DNA of 64,000 nucleotides from CAWGXG01 sp963826505 (GTDB taxonomy: Bacteria > Chloroflexota > Anaerolineae > Aggregatilineales > Aggregatilineaceae), in NCBI GenBank assembly GCA_963826505.1, contig CAWGXG010000005.1:1-64000 (forward strand). The letters are read 5' to 3'. The notes under the pieces were generated by a model that had not been told where the DNA came from, did not search any database, and was given only the letters and a program-made list of their open reading frames with translations. The position numbers and the translations under genes were made by a program. Positions 37,316 to 46,071 of this stretch are shown one piece after another; within the stretch, counting starts at the first letter, position 1, and each line of letters starts with the position of its first letter.

Positions 37316-39865
37316 ATGAGCAAACAAGCCCGTGCCAGTCACCCCATTTACGGCCTGTTGCCGATGGAAGTCGAGGGATTTGATTCCCTGGCCGAGTTGG
37401 CCCTGGATATGCGCTGGTCATGGAACCATGCTGCCGACGATGTGTGGCAGCAACTTGATCCCGCGCTGTGGGAACTCACGCACAACCCCTGGGGTGTCTT
37501 GCAGACGGTCTCGCGGGACCAGATCGAGCGTGTGTCTTCCGATCCCGTTTTCCGAAAGCGCGTCGATGACCTGGTACAAGCCAGGCGCCAGGCGGCAGAA
37601 GCTCCTGCGTGGTTTCAGAAAACCTGTGCGCAATCTCCCCTGACCTGTGTCGCTTATTTCAGCATGGAATTCATGCTGAGCGAAGCTCTCCCCATTTATT
37701 CGGGCGGGCTTGGCAATGTGGCGGGCGATCAGCTCAAATCCGCCAGCGATCTGGGTGTGCCGGTGGTAGGCGTAGGGCTGCTCTACCAGCAAGGTTATTT
37801 TCGGCAGGTGATCGACCAGGATGGCGCGCAGCAAGCGCTCTTTCCGTACAACGATCCCGGACAACTGCCGATCACGCCATTACGCCATCCCAACGGTGAG
37901 TGGTTAAGATTGCAGATCGCGTTACCCGGTTTCTCGGTCTGGCTGCGCGCCTGGCAGGTCCAGGTTGGCAGAGCAAAACTCTACCTGCTGGACAGTAATG
38001 ACGCGGCAAACTTTCCAGCTCACCGGGGAATTACCAGCGAGCTTTACGGTGGAGGGCCAGAACTGCGTCTCAAGCAAGAACTGCTCCTCGGGATCGGCGG
38101 CTGGCGGCTGCTGCGCGCGCTCGACCTCCAGCCGGAAGTCTGTCACCTGAATGAAGGGCACGCGGCCTTCGCCGTGCTAGAACGCGCCCTAAGTTATATG
38201 GAAGAGACGGGGCAGCCCTTCGAAGTCGCACTGGCCGTCACGCGAGCGGGGAACCTCTTCACGACCCACACGGCGGTAGCCGCCGGTTTTGACCGCTTCG
38301 ATCCTGCCCTGATCGAGCACTACCTGGCTGGCTACGCCGAATATAAGCTCGGTATCACTTCCCATGATCTGCTGGCCCTGGGCCGTCAGAACCCTGGCGA
38401 CTCGTCGGAAAGTTTTAACATGGCTTATCTGGCGATTCGTGGGAGTGGCGCGGTTAATGGCGTGAGTCGCCTGCATGGTAAGGTGAGCCGGCACTTGTTT
38501 GAGTCTCTCTTTCCGCATTGGCCCCCAAACGAAGTGCCGGTCGGGCACGTGACTAACGGGGTTCACATGCCAAGTTGGGACTCGGAAGCAGCCGACAACC
38601 TGTGGACAGAAACGTGTGGAAAAGATCGTTGGTTAGGGACAACGGAAACCCTGGACCAGAACATTCGCCGGGTCTCTGACGCCCGGCTCTGGCAATTTCG
38701 CACCGCAGCCAGCAAGGCTCTCATCGAATACGCGCGCGAGCACCTGTCTCTGCAGCTGACGGTCTCCGGCGCGCCACTCGCGGCGGCTGATGAAGCAAAG
38801 CATCTATTCGATCCAAACGCACTGACGCTGGGCTTTGCCCGCCGTTTTGCGTCCTACAAGAGGCCCAACCTGCTGCTGCACGACCCGGAGAGGCTGCTTC
38901 GCCTGCTGACGAATCCTCAGCGGCCCGTGCAGCTCATTCTTGCCGGTAAGGCCCATCCAGCGGACCAAGCGGGGCAGGCCATGATTCAGGAATGGATCCA
39001 TTTTGTTCGACGGCCTGAAGTACGCCCTCATGTGATCTTCCTCGCGGATTACGACATGCTGTTGACCGAGCACCTGGTGCAGGGAGTGGATGTCTGGATC
39101 AACACGCCGCGACGGCCCTGGGAAGCCTGTGGAACGAGCGGTATGAAAGTGCTGGTCAATGGCGGTATCAATCTATCGGAGTTGGACGGCTGGTGGGCGG
39201 AAGCCTACACACCCGAAGTGGGGTGGGCGCTGGGGGATGGTCAGGAACATGGGGATGATCCCGCCTGGGATGCTGTCGAAGCAGAAGCGCTCTACATCTT
39301 GCTCGAACGCGAAGTGATCCCAGAATTTTATGCTCGTAATAAGCAGGGCGTCCCCACGGCCTGGGTGGCGCGCATGCGGGAAAGCATGGCGCGGTTAACA
39401 CCGCGGTTTTCTGCCAACCGCGCTGTACGGGAGTACACTGAACAACATTACATCCCGGCTGCCGCAGCCTACCGTGAGCGCGCGGCTGACAAAGGTGCCG
39501 TCGGCGCGCAGGTGGTTGATTGGCAGCATACGCTGGAACAGAGATGGGCCATGCTGCGTTTCGGCCAAGTGAAGGTTGTGAGTGAAGAAGGGAAGCACGT
39601 ATTCGAAGTTGAAGTCTATCTCGGCAGCCTTGACCCAAATAGTGTACGGGTAGAACTTTACGCCGACGGCGTGAACGGCGGTGAGCCGGAACGGCAGACG
39701 ATGACGCGCGGTCGCGGTCAGTCATGGGCGGAAGCCAACGGCACCCTTTACCGCGCACAGGTGCCCGCGACCCGCCCCGCCGCAGAGTATACGGCGCGCG
39801 TCATACCGCAACGCACGGGCGTTGCAGTCCCCTTGGAGGTCGCGAGAATCCTATGGCAACGATGA
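37316..39865 (+). CDS. glgP: Alpha-glucan (glycogen) phosphorylase, short type
   Basis: 849 residues, MSKQARASHPIYGLLPME. The N-terminal DUF3417-type region (LAELALDMRWSWNHAADDVW) followed by GT35 phosphorylase motifs (EFMLSEALPIYSGGLGNVAGD, HLNEGHAAF, VTNGVHMPSW) and the PLP-site EACGTSGMKVLVNGG with Lys near 611. The shorter architecture, common in Chloroflexota and Thermotogota, lacks the regulatory N-terminus of enteric GlgP. It releases glucose-1-phosphate from alpha-1,4-glucans, feeding Pgm just upstream. AAGGAGA precedes the ATG. Confidence 0.95.
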   Translation: MSKQARASHPIYGLLPMEVEGFDSLAELALDMRWSWNHAADDVWQQLDPALWELTHNPWGVLQTVSRDQIERVSSDPVFRKRVDDLVQARRQAAEAPAWFQKTCAQSPLTCVAYFSMEFMLSEALPIYSGGLGNVAGDQLKSASDLGVPVVGVGLLYQQGYFRQVIDQDGAQQALFPYNDPGQLPITPLRHPNGEWLRLQIALPGFSVWLRAWQVQVGRAKLYLLDSNDAANFPAHRGITSELYGGGPELRLKQELLLGIGGWRLLRALDLQPEVCHLNEGHAAFAVLERALSYMEETGQPFEVALAVTRAGNLFTTHTAVAAGFDRFDPALIEHYLAGYAEYKLGITSHDLLALGRQNPGDSSESFNMAYLAIRGSGAVNGVSRLHGKVSRHLFESLFPHWPPNEVPVGHVTNGVHMPSWDSEAADNLWTETCGKDRWLGTTETLDQNIRRVSDARLWQFRTAASKALIEYAREHLSLQLTVSGAPLAAADEAKHLFDPNALTLGFARRFASYKRPNLLLHDPERLLRLLTNPQRPVQLILAGKAHPADQAGQAMIQEWIHFVRRPEVRPHVIFLADYDMLLTEHLVQGVDVWINTPRRPWEACGTSGMKVLVNGGINLSELDGWWAEAYTPEVGWALGDGQEHGDDPAWDAVEAEALYILLEREVIPEFYARNKQGVPTAWVARMRESMARLTPRFSANRAVREYTEQHYIPAAAAYRERAADKGAVGAQVVDWQHTLEQRWAMLRFGQVKVVSEEGKHVFEVEVYLGSLDPNSVRVELYADGVNGGEPERQTMTRGRGQSWAEANGTLYRAQVPATRPAAEYTARVIPQRTGVAVPLEVARILWQR

Positions 39866-39875
39866 AGGAGGTCGA

Positions 39876-40523
39876 ATGAAAAGAGAGAGCCCGGTCACGA
39901 CGTTGTTTCTGGATATCGGTGGCGTCTTGCTCACCGATGGCTGGGGCCATCAATCGCGGGCATTAGCCGCGAAAACGTTCGATCTGAATTGGGAAGAGAT
40001 GGAAGAGCGGCATCATCTCACTTTTGACACCTACGAAGTGGGCAAACTCACACTGAAGGAATATCTGAACCGGACGGTTTTCTACGAGGAGCGCTCTTTC
40101 ACACTGGAACAGTTCCGGAAATTCATGTTCGCGCAGTCGCAACCTTATCCTGAGATGATCGAGCTAATCCGCCATCTCAAGGCGCGGCACGGACTGAGAA
40201 TCGCCGTGGTCAACAACGAAGCACGCGAGCTGAATGCGCATCGGATTCGAAAATTCAAGCTGGAGGAGTTCGTAGATTTCTTCATTTCCTCCTGTTTTGT
40301 CCACTTCCGCAAGCCCGACGCGGACATCTATCGGCTAGCGCTGGATGTCGCCCAAACTCCAGCCCGGCAGGTCGTTTATATCGAAAACACGCCGATGTTT
40401 GTCCAGACTGCGGAAAGTTTGGAGATTCCAAGCATCCTTCACACGGATTACAGGTCTACGCGCGAGAAACTGGCTTCGTTCGGATTGCAAATGGATGGAG
40501 GGATCATCCTTGAGCCCGGCTAA
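39876..40523 (+). CDS. HAD-superfamily hydrolase
   Basis: 215 residues from MKRESPVTTLFLDIGG; GAAGGAGG precedes this ATG by 5 bases, 10 bases after the phosphorylase stop. HAD motif I reads LFLDIGGVLL, where the general-acid Asp two residues on is Gly, as in some GMP-like/epoxide-type subgroups. Motif II position is VVNNEARELN, Lys in RKPDADIY, and the last motif YIENT has Glu in place of the first Asp. It may have altered or lost phosphatase chemistry. Its stop overlaps the TTG start of the acetate-kinase-like fusion by 14 bases, so the two are probably coupled. Confidence 0.85.
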   Translation: MKRESPVTTLFLDIGGVLLTDGWGHQSRALAAKTFDLNWEEMEERHHLTFDTYEVGKLTLKEYLNRTVFYEERSFTLEQFRKFMFAQSQPYPEMIELIRHLKARHGLRIAVVNNEARELNAHRIRKFKLEEFVDFFISSCFVHFRKPDADIYRLALDVAQTPARQVVYIENTPMFVQTAESLEIPSILHTDYRSTREKLASFGLQMDGGIILEPG

Positions 40524-41382
40524 CTCGTGTATCCTGACCATCAATGGCGGTTCATCCAGCATCAAGTTCGCGCTATTCGAGGCCAATCACGAGTTGCGGC
40601 GGATTCTGGCCGGTAGGATTGAGCGGATTGGGCTATCAGAAGGTACGTTTGTGGTGAAAGGCGCGAACACTGCCGACAACTTCACCCGGACGGCGACGGC
40701 GGCAAACCACATGGCGGCAGTTGGAATACTGATGGATTGGATCGAGGAACGAATCCGGCGTGGGGAGTTGCTGGCAGGCGACCCGGCGGAGGTGGATCAG
40801 TCCGCATTGACAGGCGAATCTTTGCCCGCCACGCGCAACCCTGGCGAGGCGGTGTTTTCAGGGTCAATTATCCGCCAGGGCGAAATTGACGTGATGGTGT
40901 ACGCCACCGGTGTCAACGCCTACTTCGGCAAGACCGCGCAACTGGTGCAGGAAGCGCACACCGTCAGCCACTTTCAACGCGCCGTGCTGAAGATAGGCAA
41001 TTACCTGATCGTCCTCGCGGCGGTTCTGGTGGCGCTGATTATTGCGGTCGCGCTCTTGCGCGGCGACCCTATCCTCAACATGTTGCAGTTCGCCTTGGTA
41101 CTGACCGTAGCCGCGATTCCCGTGGCAATGCCCACGGTGCTGTCCATCACTCGTGACCACCGGCACGCACTCCGCCGCCAACATCGCCTTCACCCGATGC
41201 ACCAGCCGGTGCGCAGGCGCCCTTTCTCGATTTTTCCCGCGCCTAGCTACGCTAGACCTTCCGCTTTTGGAGTACAGGGCACGAAGTCACTCTTGAACCT
41301 CGTGCTCCTGCTCGAATCCGTTTGCTTTCAGCTGGGATCGCGCGTGTTGTCAGGCCGTCCGTTTCAGCCAGCAAACCGGTGA
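40510..41382 (+). pseudogene. Chimeric frame: acetate kinase N-terminus joined to P-type H+-ATPase segment
   Basis: The TTG start at 40510 has GGAGG 8 bases upstream. Residues 6-80 are the acetate kinase N-terminus (CILTINGGSSSIKFALF, RIERIGLSEGTFVV, GILMDWIEERI). After about 40755 the same frame becomes the actuator/membrane part of a plasma-membrane-type proton ATPase (LLAGDPAEVDQSALTGES, EAVFSGSIIRQGEIDVMVYAT, LQFALVLTVAAIPVAMPTVLSI), ending before the DKTGT phosphorylation site. The last 75 residues are unrelated and overlap an IS110 tail relic. Neither enzyme can work; it is a deletion junction that happens to be in frame. Confidence 0.8.
41267..41323 (+). mobile_element. Relic of an IS110 element, 3' tail
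   Basis: In one frame this reads GHEVTLEPRAPARI, matching the C-terminal tail GHKVTLEPRAAA of the intact IS110 transposase at 11686, and the DNA around it matches the same region (GAACCTCGTGC, CTGCT, ATCC). It lies between the ackA/ATPase chimera and groEL and suggests IS110 activity at this junction. Confidence 0.55.
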
Positions 41383-41387
41383 CCGGT

Positions 41388-43019
41388 TTAGTAATCCGGC
41401 ATTCCGCCCGGCATGGCCGGCGCGTTCTTTTCGGGAAGATCGGCAATAAGAGCTTCGGTGGTCAGGATCATCGCCGCGATACTAGCGGCATTCGCCAGCG
41501 CGCCTTTGGTAACCTTGGCCGGGTCGATGATACCGGCTTTGATCATGTCGACGAACTGGTCGCCCATGACATCGTAGCCGATGTTGGTATTTTTCTTGTC
41601 GGCCTGCTCATCCATGATCTGCTGCTGGATTACGCCACCGTCCAAACCCGCGTTCTGTACGATGCCACGCATGGGCATTTGCAACGCCATGTAGACGATC
41701 TTCACTCCGGTATTCTCATCATCGTAGGTCAATTGCAGGTCGTCGAGCACATGCCGGGCATTGATCAGGGCCACACCACCACCGGGCACGATGCCCTCTT
41801 CTACGGCTGCACGGGTGGCACTTAAAGCGTCCTCGACACGGTGCTTCTTTTCCTTCAATTCGACCTCGGTGGCGGCTCCCACGCCAATGATAGCTACCCC
41901 ACCGCTCAGTTTCGCCAGACGTTCTTGCAGTTTTTCGCTGTCGTAGTCACTGGTACTGTTGTCGATCTCGATCTTGATTTCTGCGACGCGACCCTGGATG
42001 GCTTTGGCGTCACCCGCACCGTCGACAATAGTCGTATCGTTTTTGGTGCTGACCACCTTCCCCGCGCGGCCCAGGTCTTCTAGCGTCACTGAATCAAGCT
42101 TGCGACCCATTTCCTCAGTGATGAGTTCGCCACCGGTCAGTACGGCGATGTCGCGCAGGAGCGCTTTGCGGCGGTCACCAAAGCCAGGGGCCTTGATCGC
42201 CAGCACGTTCAGCATCCCGCGCAGCTTGTTGAGCACCAACGTCGCCAACGCTTCGCCGTCTACATCTTCCGCGATGATGACCAATTCGCGTTTGCTGAGT
42301 TGCAGCAGCTTTTCGAGGATCGGGATCAGGTCGTCGGCGCTAGAGATTTTCTTGTCATAGATCAGAATGTAAGCATCTTCAATGATCGCTTCCTGTGTTT
42401 CCCGATCGGTGACGAAATACGGCGAAATATATCCACGATCGAATTGCATACCTTCGACATAGGTGGTTTCGAATTCCAGACCCTTGCTTTCCTCGACCGT
42501 GACCACGCCGTCTTTGCCAACGCGGTCCATCACGTCCGCGATCAGATCACCGATTTCCTGGTCCTGGGCGCTGATGGCCGCCACGGAAGCGATTTCTTCC
42601 TTGGTATCGATATCAATCGCGATCTTCGCGATCTCGGCTGACACCCTAGCCGTCGCCGCCTCGATACCGCGCTTGAGCAGCATCGGGTTGGCCCCAGCGG
42701 CCAGATTACGGAGGCCCTCGGTGACCATATAATAGGCCAAGGCGGTCGCGGTGGTCGTACCGTCACCAGCGATATCGTTGGTCTTGGTCGCGGCTTCTTT
42801 GAGCAACTGCGCGCCCATGTTGGCAAACGAGTCTTCGAGTTCAATTTCCTTCGCCACCGACACACCGTCATGCGTTATGGTGGGGGCACCCCATTTCTTA
42901 TCGAGCCCAACGTTGCGGCCCTTCGGACCGAGCGTAGTCATGACGGCTTTAGCGAGTACGTCCATCCCGGCTTTCAAGCCGTTGCGTGCTTCCTGGCCAA
43001 AAGCAAGTTGCTTAGGCAT
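41388..43019 (-). CDS. groEL: 60-kDa chaperonin GroEL
   Basis: 543 residues, MPKQLAFGQEARNGLKAGMD. Hallmarks: TLGPKGRNVGLDKKWGAP, AGDGTTTATALAY with the ATPase Asp, ESKGLEFETTYVEGMQFDRGYISPYF, EDVDGEALATLVLNKLRG, and EEGIVPGGGVALI. The tail ends PAMPGGMPDY instead of a long Gly-Gly-Met repeat, as in other non-proteobacterial GroELs. It follows groES by 23 bases. The 3' end lies against IS110 and ATPase debris but the gene is intact. Confidence 0.97.
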   Translation of the reverse strand: MPKQLAFGQEARNGLKAGMDVLAKAVMTTLGPKGRNVGLDKKWGAPTITHDGVSVAKEIELEDSFANMGAQLLKEAATKTNDIAGDGTTTATALAYYMVTEGLRNLAAGANPMLLKRGIEAATARVSAEIAKIAIDIDTKEEIASVAAISAQDQEIGDLIADVMDRVGKDGVVTVEESKGLEFETTYVEGMQFDRGYISPYFVTDRETQEAIIEDAYILIYDKKISSADDLIPILEKLLQLSKRELVIIAEDVDGEALATLVLNKLRGMLNVLAIKAPGFGDRRKALLRDIAVLTGGELITEEMGRKLDSVTLEDLGRAGKVVSTKNDTTIVDGAGDAKAIQGRVAEIKIEIDNSTSDYDSEKLQERLAKLSGGVAIIGVGAATEVELKEKKHRVEDALSATRAAVEEGIVPGGGVALINARHVLDDLQLTYDDENTGVKIVYMALQMPMRGIVQNAGLDGGVIQQQIMDEQADKKNTNIGYDVMGDQFVDMIKAGIIDPAKVTKGALANAASIAAMILTTEALIADLPEKNAPAMPGGMPDY

Positions 43020-43042
43020 CGTTTTTTATCTCCTCAGCGCAG

Positions 43043-43342
43043 TTACGATTCGACCACTGCCAGAATGTCGGTTTCCCTGAAAATCAGAACTTTCTTGTCA
43101 TCCAGCTTGATCTCGGTGCCCGAATACTTGGCATACAGCACCCGATCGCCCACCTGAACGTCCAGCGCAATCCGTTTCCCATCGTCATCCAATCGGCCCG
43201 GTCCGGCGGCCAGAATGACACCTTGCTGCGGTTTTTCTTTGGCGGTTTCCGGCAGCACCAGCTTACCGCCAGCAAATGTTTCGTCCCGTTCAATCGGCTC
43301 AACAATCACGCGATCGGCTAACGGGCGGAGTTTTAGAGTCAT
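43043..43342 (-). CDS. groES: 10-kDa co-chaperonin GroES
   Basis: 99 residues from MTLKLRPLADRVIVEP; a GGGAG site precedes this ATG, so the upstream ATG at 43432 is not used. Motifs: KPQQGVILAAGPGR (mobile-loop region), DVQVGDRVLYAKYSGTEIKLDDK, and end ETDILAVVES. It caps the GroEL ring. No CIRCE (HrcA) repeat is visible in the 134-base gap upstream, so regulation may come from promoter copy C through the upstream genes, from an unseen internal promoter, or both. Confidence 0.96.
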   Translation of the reverse strand: MTLKLRPLADRVIVEPIERDETFAGGKLVLPETAKEKPQQGVILAAGPGRLDDDGKRIALDVQVGDRVLYAKYSGTEIKLDDKKVLIFRETDILAVVES

Positions 43343-43475
43343 GTTCCCAGTCTCCCAACCACTAGTTTCAAGTCTCGTAAGATGCATTTTCTCAGACAAC
43401 AAGCTTTCGGCGTCCACTAACCGGCGGATCAAGCCCAGACGCCTCTAAACCCCGGAAAAGCATTGGCTGACAACG

Positions 43476-43955
43476 TCAAGCCGCTTCGCGTTGCTCGGCA
43501 TGGGCTGCCCGTGATTCAGCGAGCGTCTTCAGGTTGCGCAGATAACCTTCGATATGTCCCATGCCGGAACGTCGCCCCAGCATGCTCCATACCTTATCCA
43601 TAAACCCGTTGGACAATGTCAAGCGCTCCACGTAGTTAAACAACGTACCGCCCTCGGCCGGTTCCAGCGTCCACGAGATTTCGTAACTCTTGGCCCCGGT
43701 GCCCGAAACCATCTCGAACATGATCCGCTCCGGTTCCATCCATTTGGTCACTTCAAACCTGATCTTGAGTAGAGGCCCCATGCCGATCTTCTCCTCCACC
43801 ACGAAGGTCATTCCTACCCCCGTGTGCAGTTCACTGCCATAGTGATACTCCCGCAGCGCCGTCCACCATTTCTGTATCCAGGTGGGGTGGGTCAGGCATG
43901 TCCACACTTCTTCCGGCGGAGCCGCGATCTGGATCGACTTCTCATACGTTGCCAT
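43476..43955 (-). CDS. SRPBCC-family protein
   Basis: 159 residues, MATYEKSIQIAAPPEEVWTCLTH. Start-domain/polyketide-cyclase fold pattern: IQIAAPPEEVW at the first strand, GMTFVVEEKIG and WTLEPAEGGTLFNYVERLTL in the middle, and a C-terminal helix (GHIEGYLRNLKTLAESRAA). These bind hydrophobic small molecules or lipids. Ligand unknown. It lies between an SPFH membrane protein and groES on the same strand, suggesting a membrane-stress unit. Confidence 0.85.
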   Translation of the reverse strand: MATYEKSIQIAAPPEEVWTCLTHPTWIQKWWTALREYHYGSELHTGVGMTFVVEEKIGMGPLLKIRFEVTKWMEPERIMFEMVSGTGAKSYEISWTLEPAEGGTLFNYVERLTLSNGFMDKVWSMLGRRSGMGHIEGYLRNLKTLAESRAAHAEQREAA

Positions 43956-44124
43956 GATATGTTCCCTTCATCGTTTGTAGTACAATCGGAAGTTCATGAA
44001 TCGATAACTCTGAAAACCTTCGCACCATGCCCATGCCCAGTCCGAAGGTATCCTCGGTCTGTGTTTTTGTCTGCTCCAGAAGCCAGCCGGTAGTATCCGA
44101 CAACTGCCTCCCCGCTCTGCTCAA
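43942..44124 (-). CDS. Possible 60-residue protein between SPFH and SRPBCC genes
   Basis: A TTG-initiated frame starts 2 bases after the SPFH stop and overlaps the SRPBCC start by 14 bases. It would give SRAGRQLSDTTGWLLEQ, then TKTQTEDTFGLGMGMVRRF and SELSIHELPIVLQTMKG. No family is recognised and no ribosome site is clear. The tight packing and amphipathic content make it possible but not secure. Confidence 0.25.
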   Translation of the reverse strand: MSRAGRQLSDTTGWLLEQTKTQTEDTFGLGMGMVRRFSELSIHELPIVLQTMKGTYHGNV

Positions 44125-44126
44125 AC

Positions 44127-44981
44127 TCAGGTCCGACGACTTACTTCCCGTCCGTTGGGTTTCTCGCCCGGTGTACTGATAGGCAGGTCGCCTAACAGCA
44201 GAGTCGGACTGATGCCGTGCTCGGTGATGACCACCTTCGTGTTATCTCGCAGAGCGGTTTCGACCATCTCCAGCTGCTTAAGCGCCTGGGCGTTGCCGAC
44301 GAAATATCTCTCTGCCGCCTCGTTTACCAGCCGGATGGCTTCGGCCTTGCCCTGGGCAACTTGAATCACGGCTTCTCGTTCTCCCTCAGCACGTTGGATG
44401 ATCGCCAGTTTCTGTTGTTGGGCAGCCTCGAATTCACCTGTCGCCAGCAATTTCATGGAACGCCGTTCTTGCTCGGCTGTCTTCTGTTTGTGCATGGCCT
44501 TCTTGATGTCATCGGGGGGATCGATCAGACGAATTTCCACCTTACTGACGGTCAGTCCCCATTCGACTGCAAAGGCGTTCAGGATCCGCTGCAAATTGTT
44601 GGCGATCTTCTCACGAGCCACGAGACTCTCATCTAGCGACAGCTCGCCAAACTCCTGGCGCAGATTCGTCATCGCCAATTGGATAACAGCGCGCTTCCAG
44701 TCATCGATGTTGTAGAACGTGCGCTTGATCCCTTCTTCATCGGCCGTGGGGCGAACCCACATCACACCATCCACCGTAATTTCAACGTTGTCTTTGGTAA
44801 TCACCGGTTGAGGCTCAATATCCATGGTGTGTTCGCGCACATCGCGTACACGAATGAGGTGAACGAACGGGATTTGAAATCCCAGGCCTGGCATCACAAA
44901 TCCCGTATATCTACCCAGGGTTTCCTGGATGCCGCGCTCGTATGGGCGCAGGGTATAAATCGGACCACGTAACGTTCTCAC
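44127..44981 (-). CDS. SPFH/band-7 (stomatin-like) membrane protein
   Basis: 284 residues from GTG 44981 (MRTLRGPIYTLRPYERG); AAAGGAG is 8 bases upstream, and the longer frame to 45008 would place the start inside the previous gene's end. There is a band-7 domain from about residue 15 (YERGIQETLGRYTGFVMPGLGFQIPFVH, TKDNVEITVDGVMWVRP, VEIRLIDPPDDIKKAM) then a long Glu/Gln/Arg coiled coil (KTAEQERRSMKLLATGEFEAAQQQK). There is no obvious N-terminal membrane helix, so membrane contact may be by a hairpin. SPFH proteins assemble into membrane rings linked to proteostasis and fluidity, which fits the SRPBCC and GroESL neighbours. Confidence 0.9.
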   Translation of the reverse strand: MRTLRGPIYTLRPYERGIQETLGRYTGFVMPGLGFQIPFVHLIRVRDVREHTMDIEPQPVITKDNVEITVDGVMWVRPTADEEGIKRTFYNIDDWKRAVIQLAMTNLRQEFGELSLDESLVAREKIANNLQRILNAFAVEWGLTVSKVEIRLIDPPDDIKKAMHKQKTAEQERRSMKLLATGEFEAAQQQKLAIIQRAEGEREAVIQVAQGKAEAIRLVNEAAERYFVGNAQALKQLEMVETALRDNTKVVITEHGISPTLLLGDLPISTPGEKPNGREVSRRT

Positions 44982-45004
44982 AGCATTCTCCTTTGCACGG
45001 CGGT

Positions 45005-45679
45005 TCACTCACCAGCACTTGACAGGTACGTCCACTCAAACATCAGCTCTTGATTGGGGGGCAGCGGTGTCTGTTGCAGGAACTGCTCATAGCCGGCCAG
45101 ATTGATGCCGTGCAGCTCGCGCACTTGCGCCCTGTACCAGCGGTCAAAGGGAAGTTTGGAGGCGATGATCTGACCTAGCGCCCGGTCGATATCGGGGGCT
45201 TCCAACGTAGTCACTGCCGCCGACCCAAACCCAGTCTCTACCAGGGTCAACCGCTCGCGCGTGATGCCCAACCGTTGGCGGGATGCCTCATACATATCCC
45301 GTCGAGAGCCGGATAACTCCTGGCAAAAACGCCGCCAGGCTTCCACCTTGCCGGCCACGATAGGAAATGTCAGAATGATGCCAGGCATCGGGCTGTCCTC
45401 CTTAACGTTTCGCTTGTTCATGCAGCGCTTGAGCATGCCGCCTACGATTGGGACTGTCGTTCTCCCGCATCGCTCTGTACCGAAATAAACGACCTGTTCC
45501 ATAAAAATCAGCGCCTTCTCTTCCGCAATGCGCCCCTCCACCACATCTGCAATCACGGGCTGCACGGCTTGTTCGTCCATGCAATACGCCAGCACGACCG
45601 TGCGAGCCTCACGGATCTTGCCAGATTGCTTGCCCATCGCGATCCACTCGTGCAGTTGTAAATTCTTATGAATATCCAT
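45005..45679 (-). CDS. Unknown protein at the head of the SPFH-GroESL block
   Basis: 224 residues as one open frame, MDIHKNLQLHEWIAMGKQSG. An internal ATG at 45388 (MPGIILTFPIVAGKVEAW) has a strong AAGGAGG site 8 bases upstream and would give a neat 127-residue protein with a monooxygenase/ferredoxin-like feel (VEAWRRFCQELSGSRRDMYEASRQRLGI). The N-terminal 97 residues may therefore be a second polypeptide or a fused relic. The fold is not recognised with confidence. First gene after promoter copy C, with the coding start about 190 bases from the core. Its stop is followed 24 bases later by the SPFH start. Confidence 0.6.
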   Translation of the reverse strand: MDIHKNLQLHEWIAMGKQSGKIREARTVVLAYCMDEQAVQPVIADVVEGRIAEEKALIFMEQVVYFGTERCGRTTVPIVGGMLKRCMNKRNVKEDSPMPGIILTFPIVAGKVEAWRRFCQELSGSRRDMYEASRQRLGITRERLTLVETGFGSAAVTTLEAPDIDRALGQIIASKLPFDRWYRAQVRELHGINLAGYEQFLQQTPLPPNQELMFEWTYLSSAGE

Positions 45680-45685
45680 ACCGGG

Positions 45686-45920
45686 TTCCTTTCGCGCTGA
45701 GTCTCTCCGGGTTCGGCGGCGACCAGACTTGCCGCCGTGGTCAAAGGTGAGAGCCTGTCATCGCGATCGAGATCGGGTAGTGGGCGGAGATACGGGTCTA
45801 CCGTGGCATTTCTACCCGGCGAAGCATGAGTGTCGGGTGATCTCACGTGCGTTTTTTGAGCTTCATAATCCAGTATAGGGACGTAGCGTCTCAAGAGCGT
45901 CACAAGGACTGTGATACTTG
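45686..45920 (-). repeat. Promoter/leader repeat C
   Basis: Shares blocks with repeats A and B: the 37-bp core, TCGATCGCGATGA, GTATCTCCGCCCACTACCC and GGCGGCGACCA-like segments, with more substitutions than A and B have to each other. On the minus strand it runs up to the start of the 45679 gene. 45921-46071 on the right shows no gene. Confidence 0.7.
45871..45907 (-). promoter_or_regulatory. Tandem 11-bp-repeat promoter core, copy C
   Basis: Minus strand: TTGTGACGCTC, TTGAGACGCTA, six bases, TATACT. It points to the 45679 gene and the SPFH-SRPBCC-groES-groEL block. Confidence 0.6.
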
Positions 45921-46071
45921 GCCCTGGCCCGTTCCGGCCGTTCGCGCCGTTGCTTGCCAATGTCAGCGATTTCATTTGCCAATACTTCCTGACACTCCCT
46001 ACAATCCCCAATGCTACCCGCCGCGCGTTATAATCAAGCATCCGCTCAGCGATCCGCAACCGGGAGAGCCT

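Noticed and set aside
41320..41340. tRNA-like GAATCC end near 41328
   Set aside because: No cloverleaf could be formed. The sequence is the IS110 tail relic.
43343..43475. CIRCE (HrcA) operator before groES
   Set aside because: I looked for TTAGCACTC-N9-GAGTGCTAA in the gap and upstream; it is not there.
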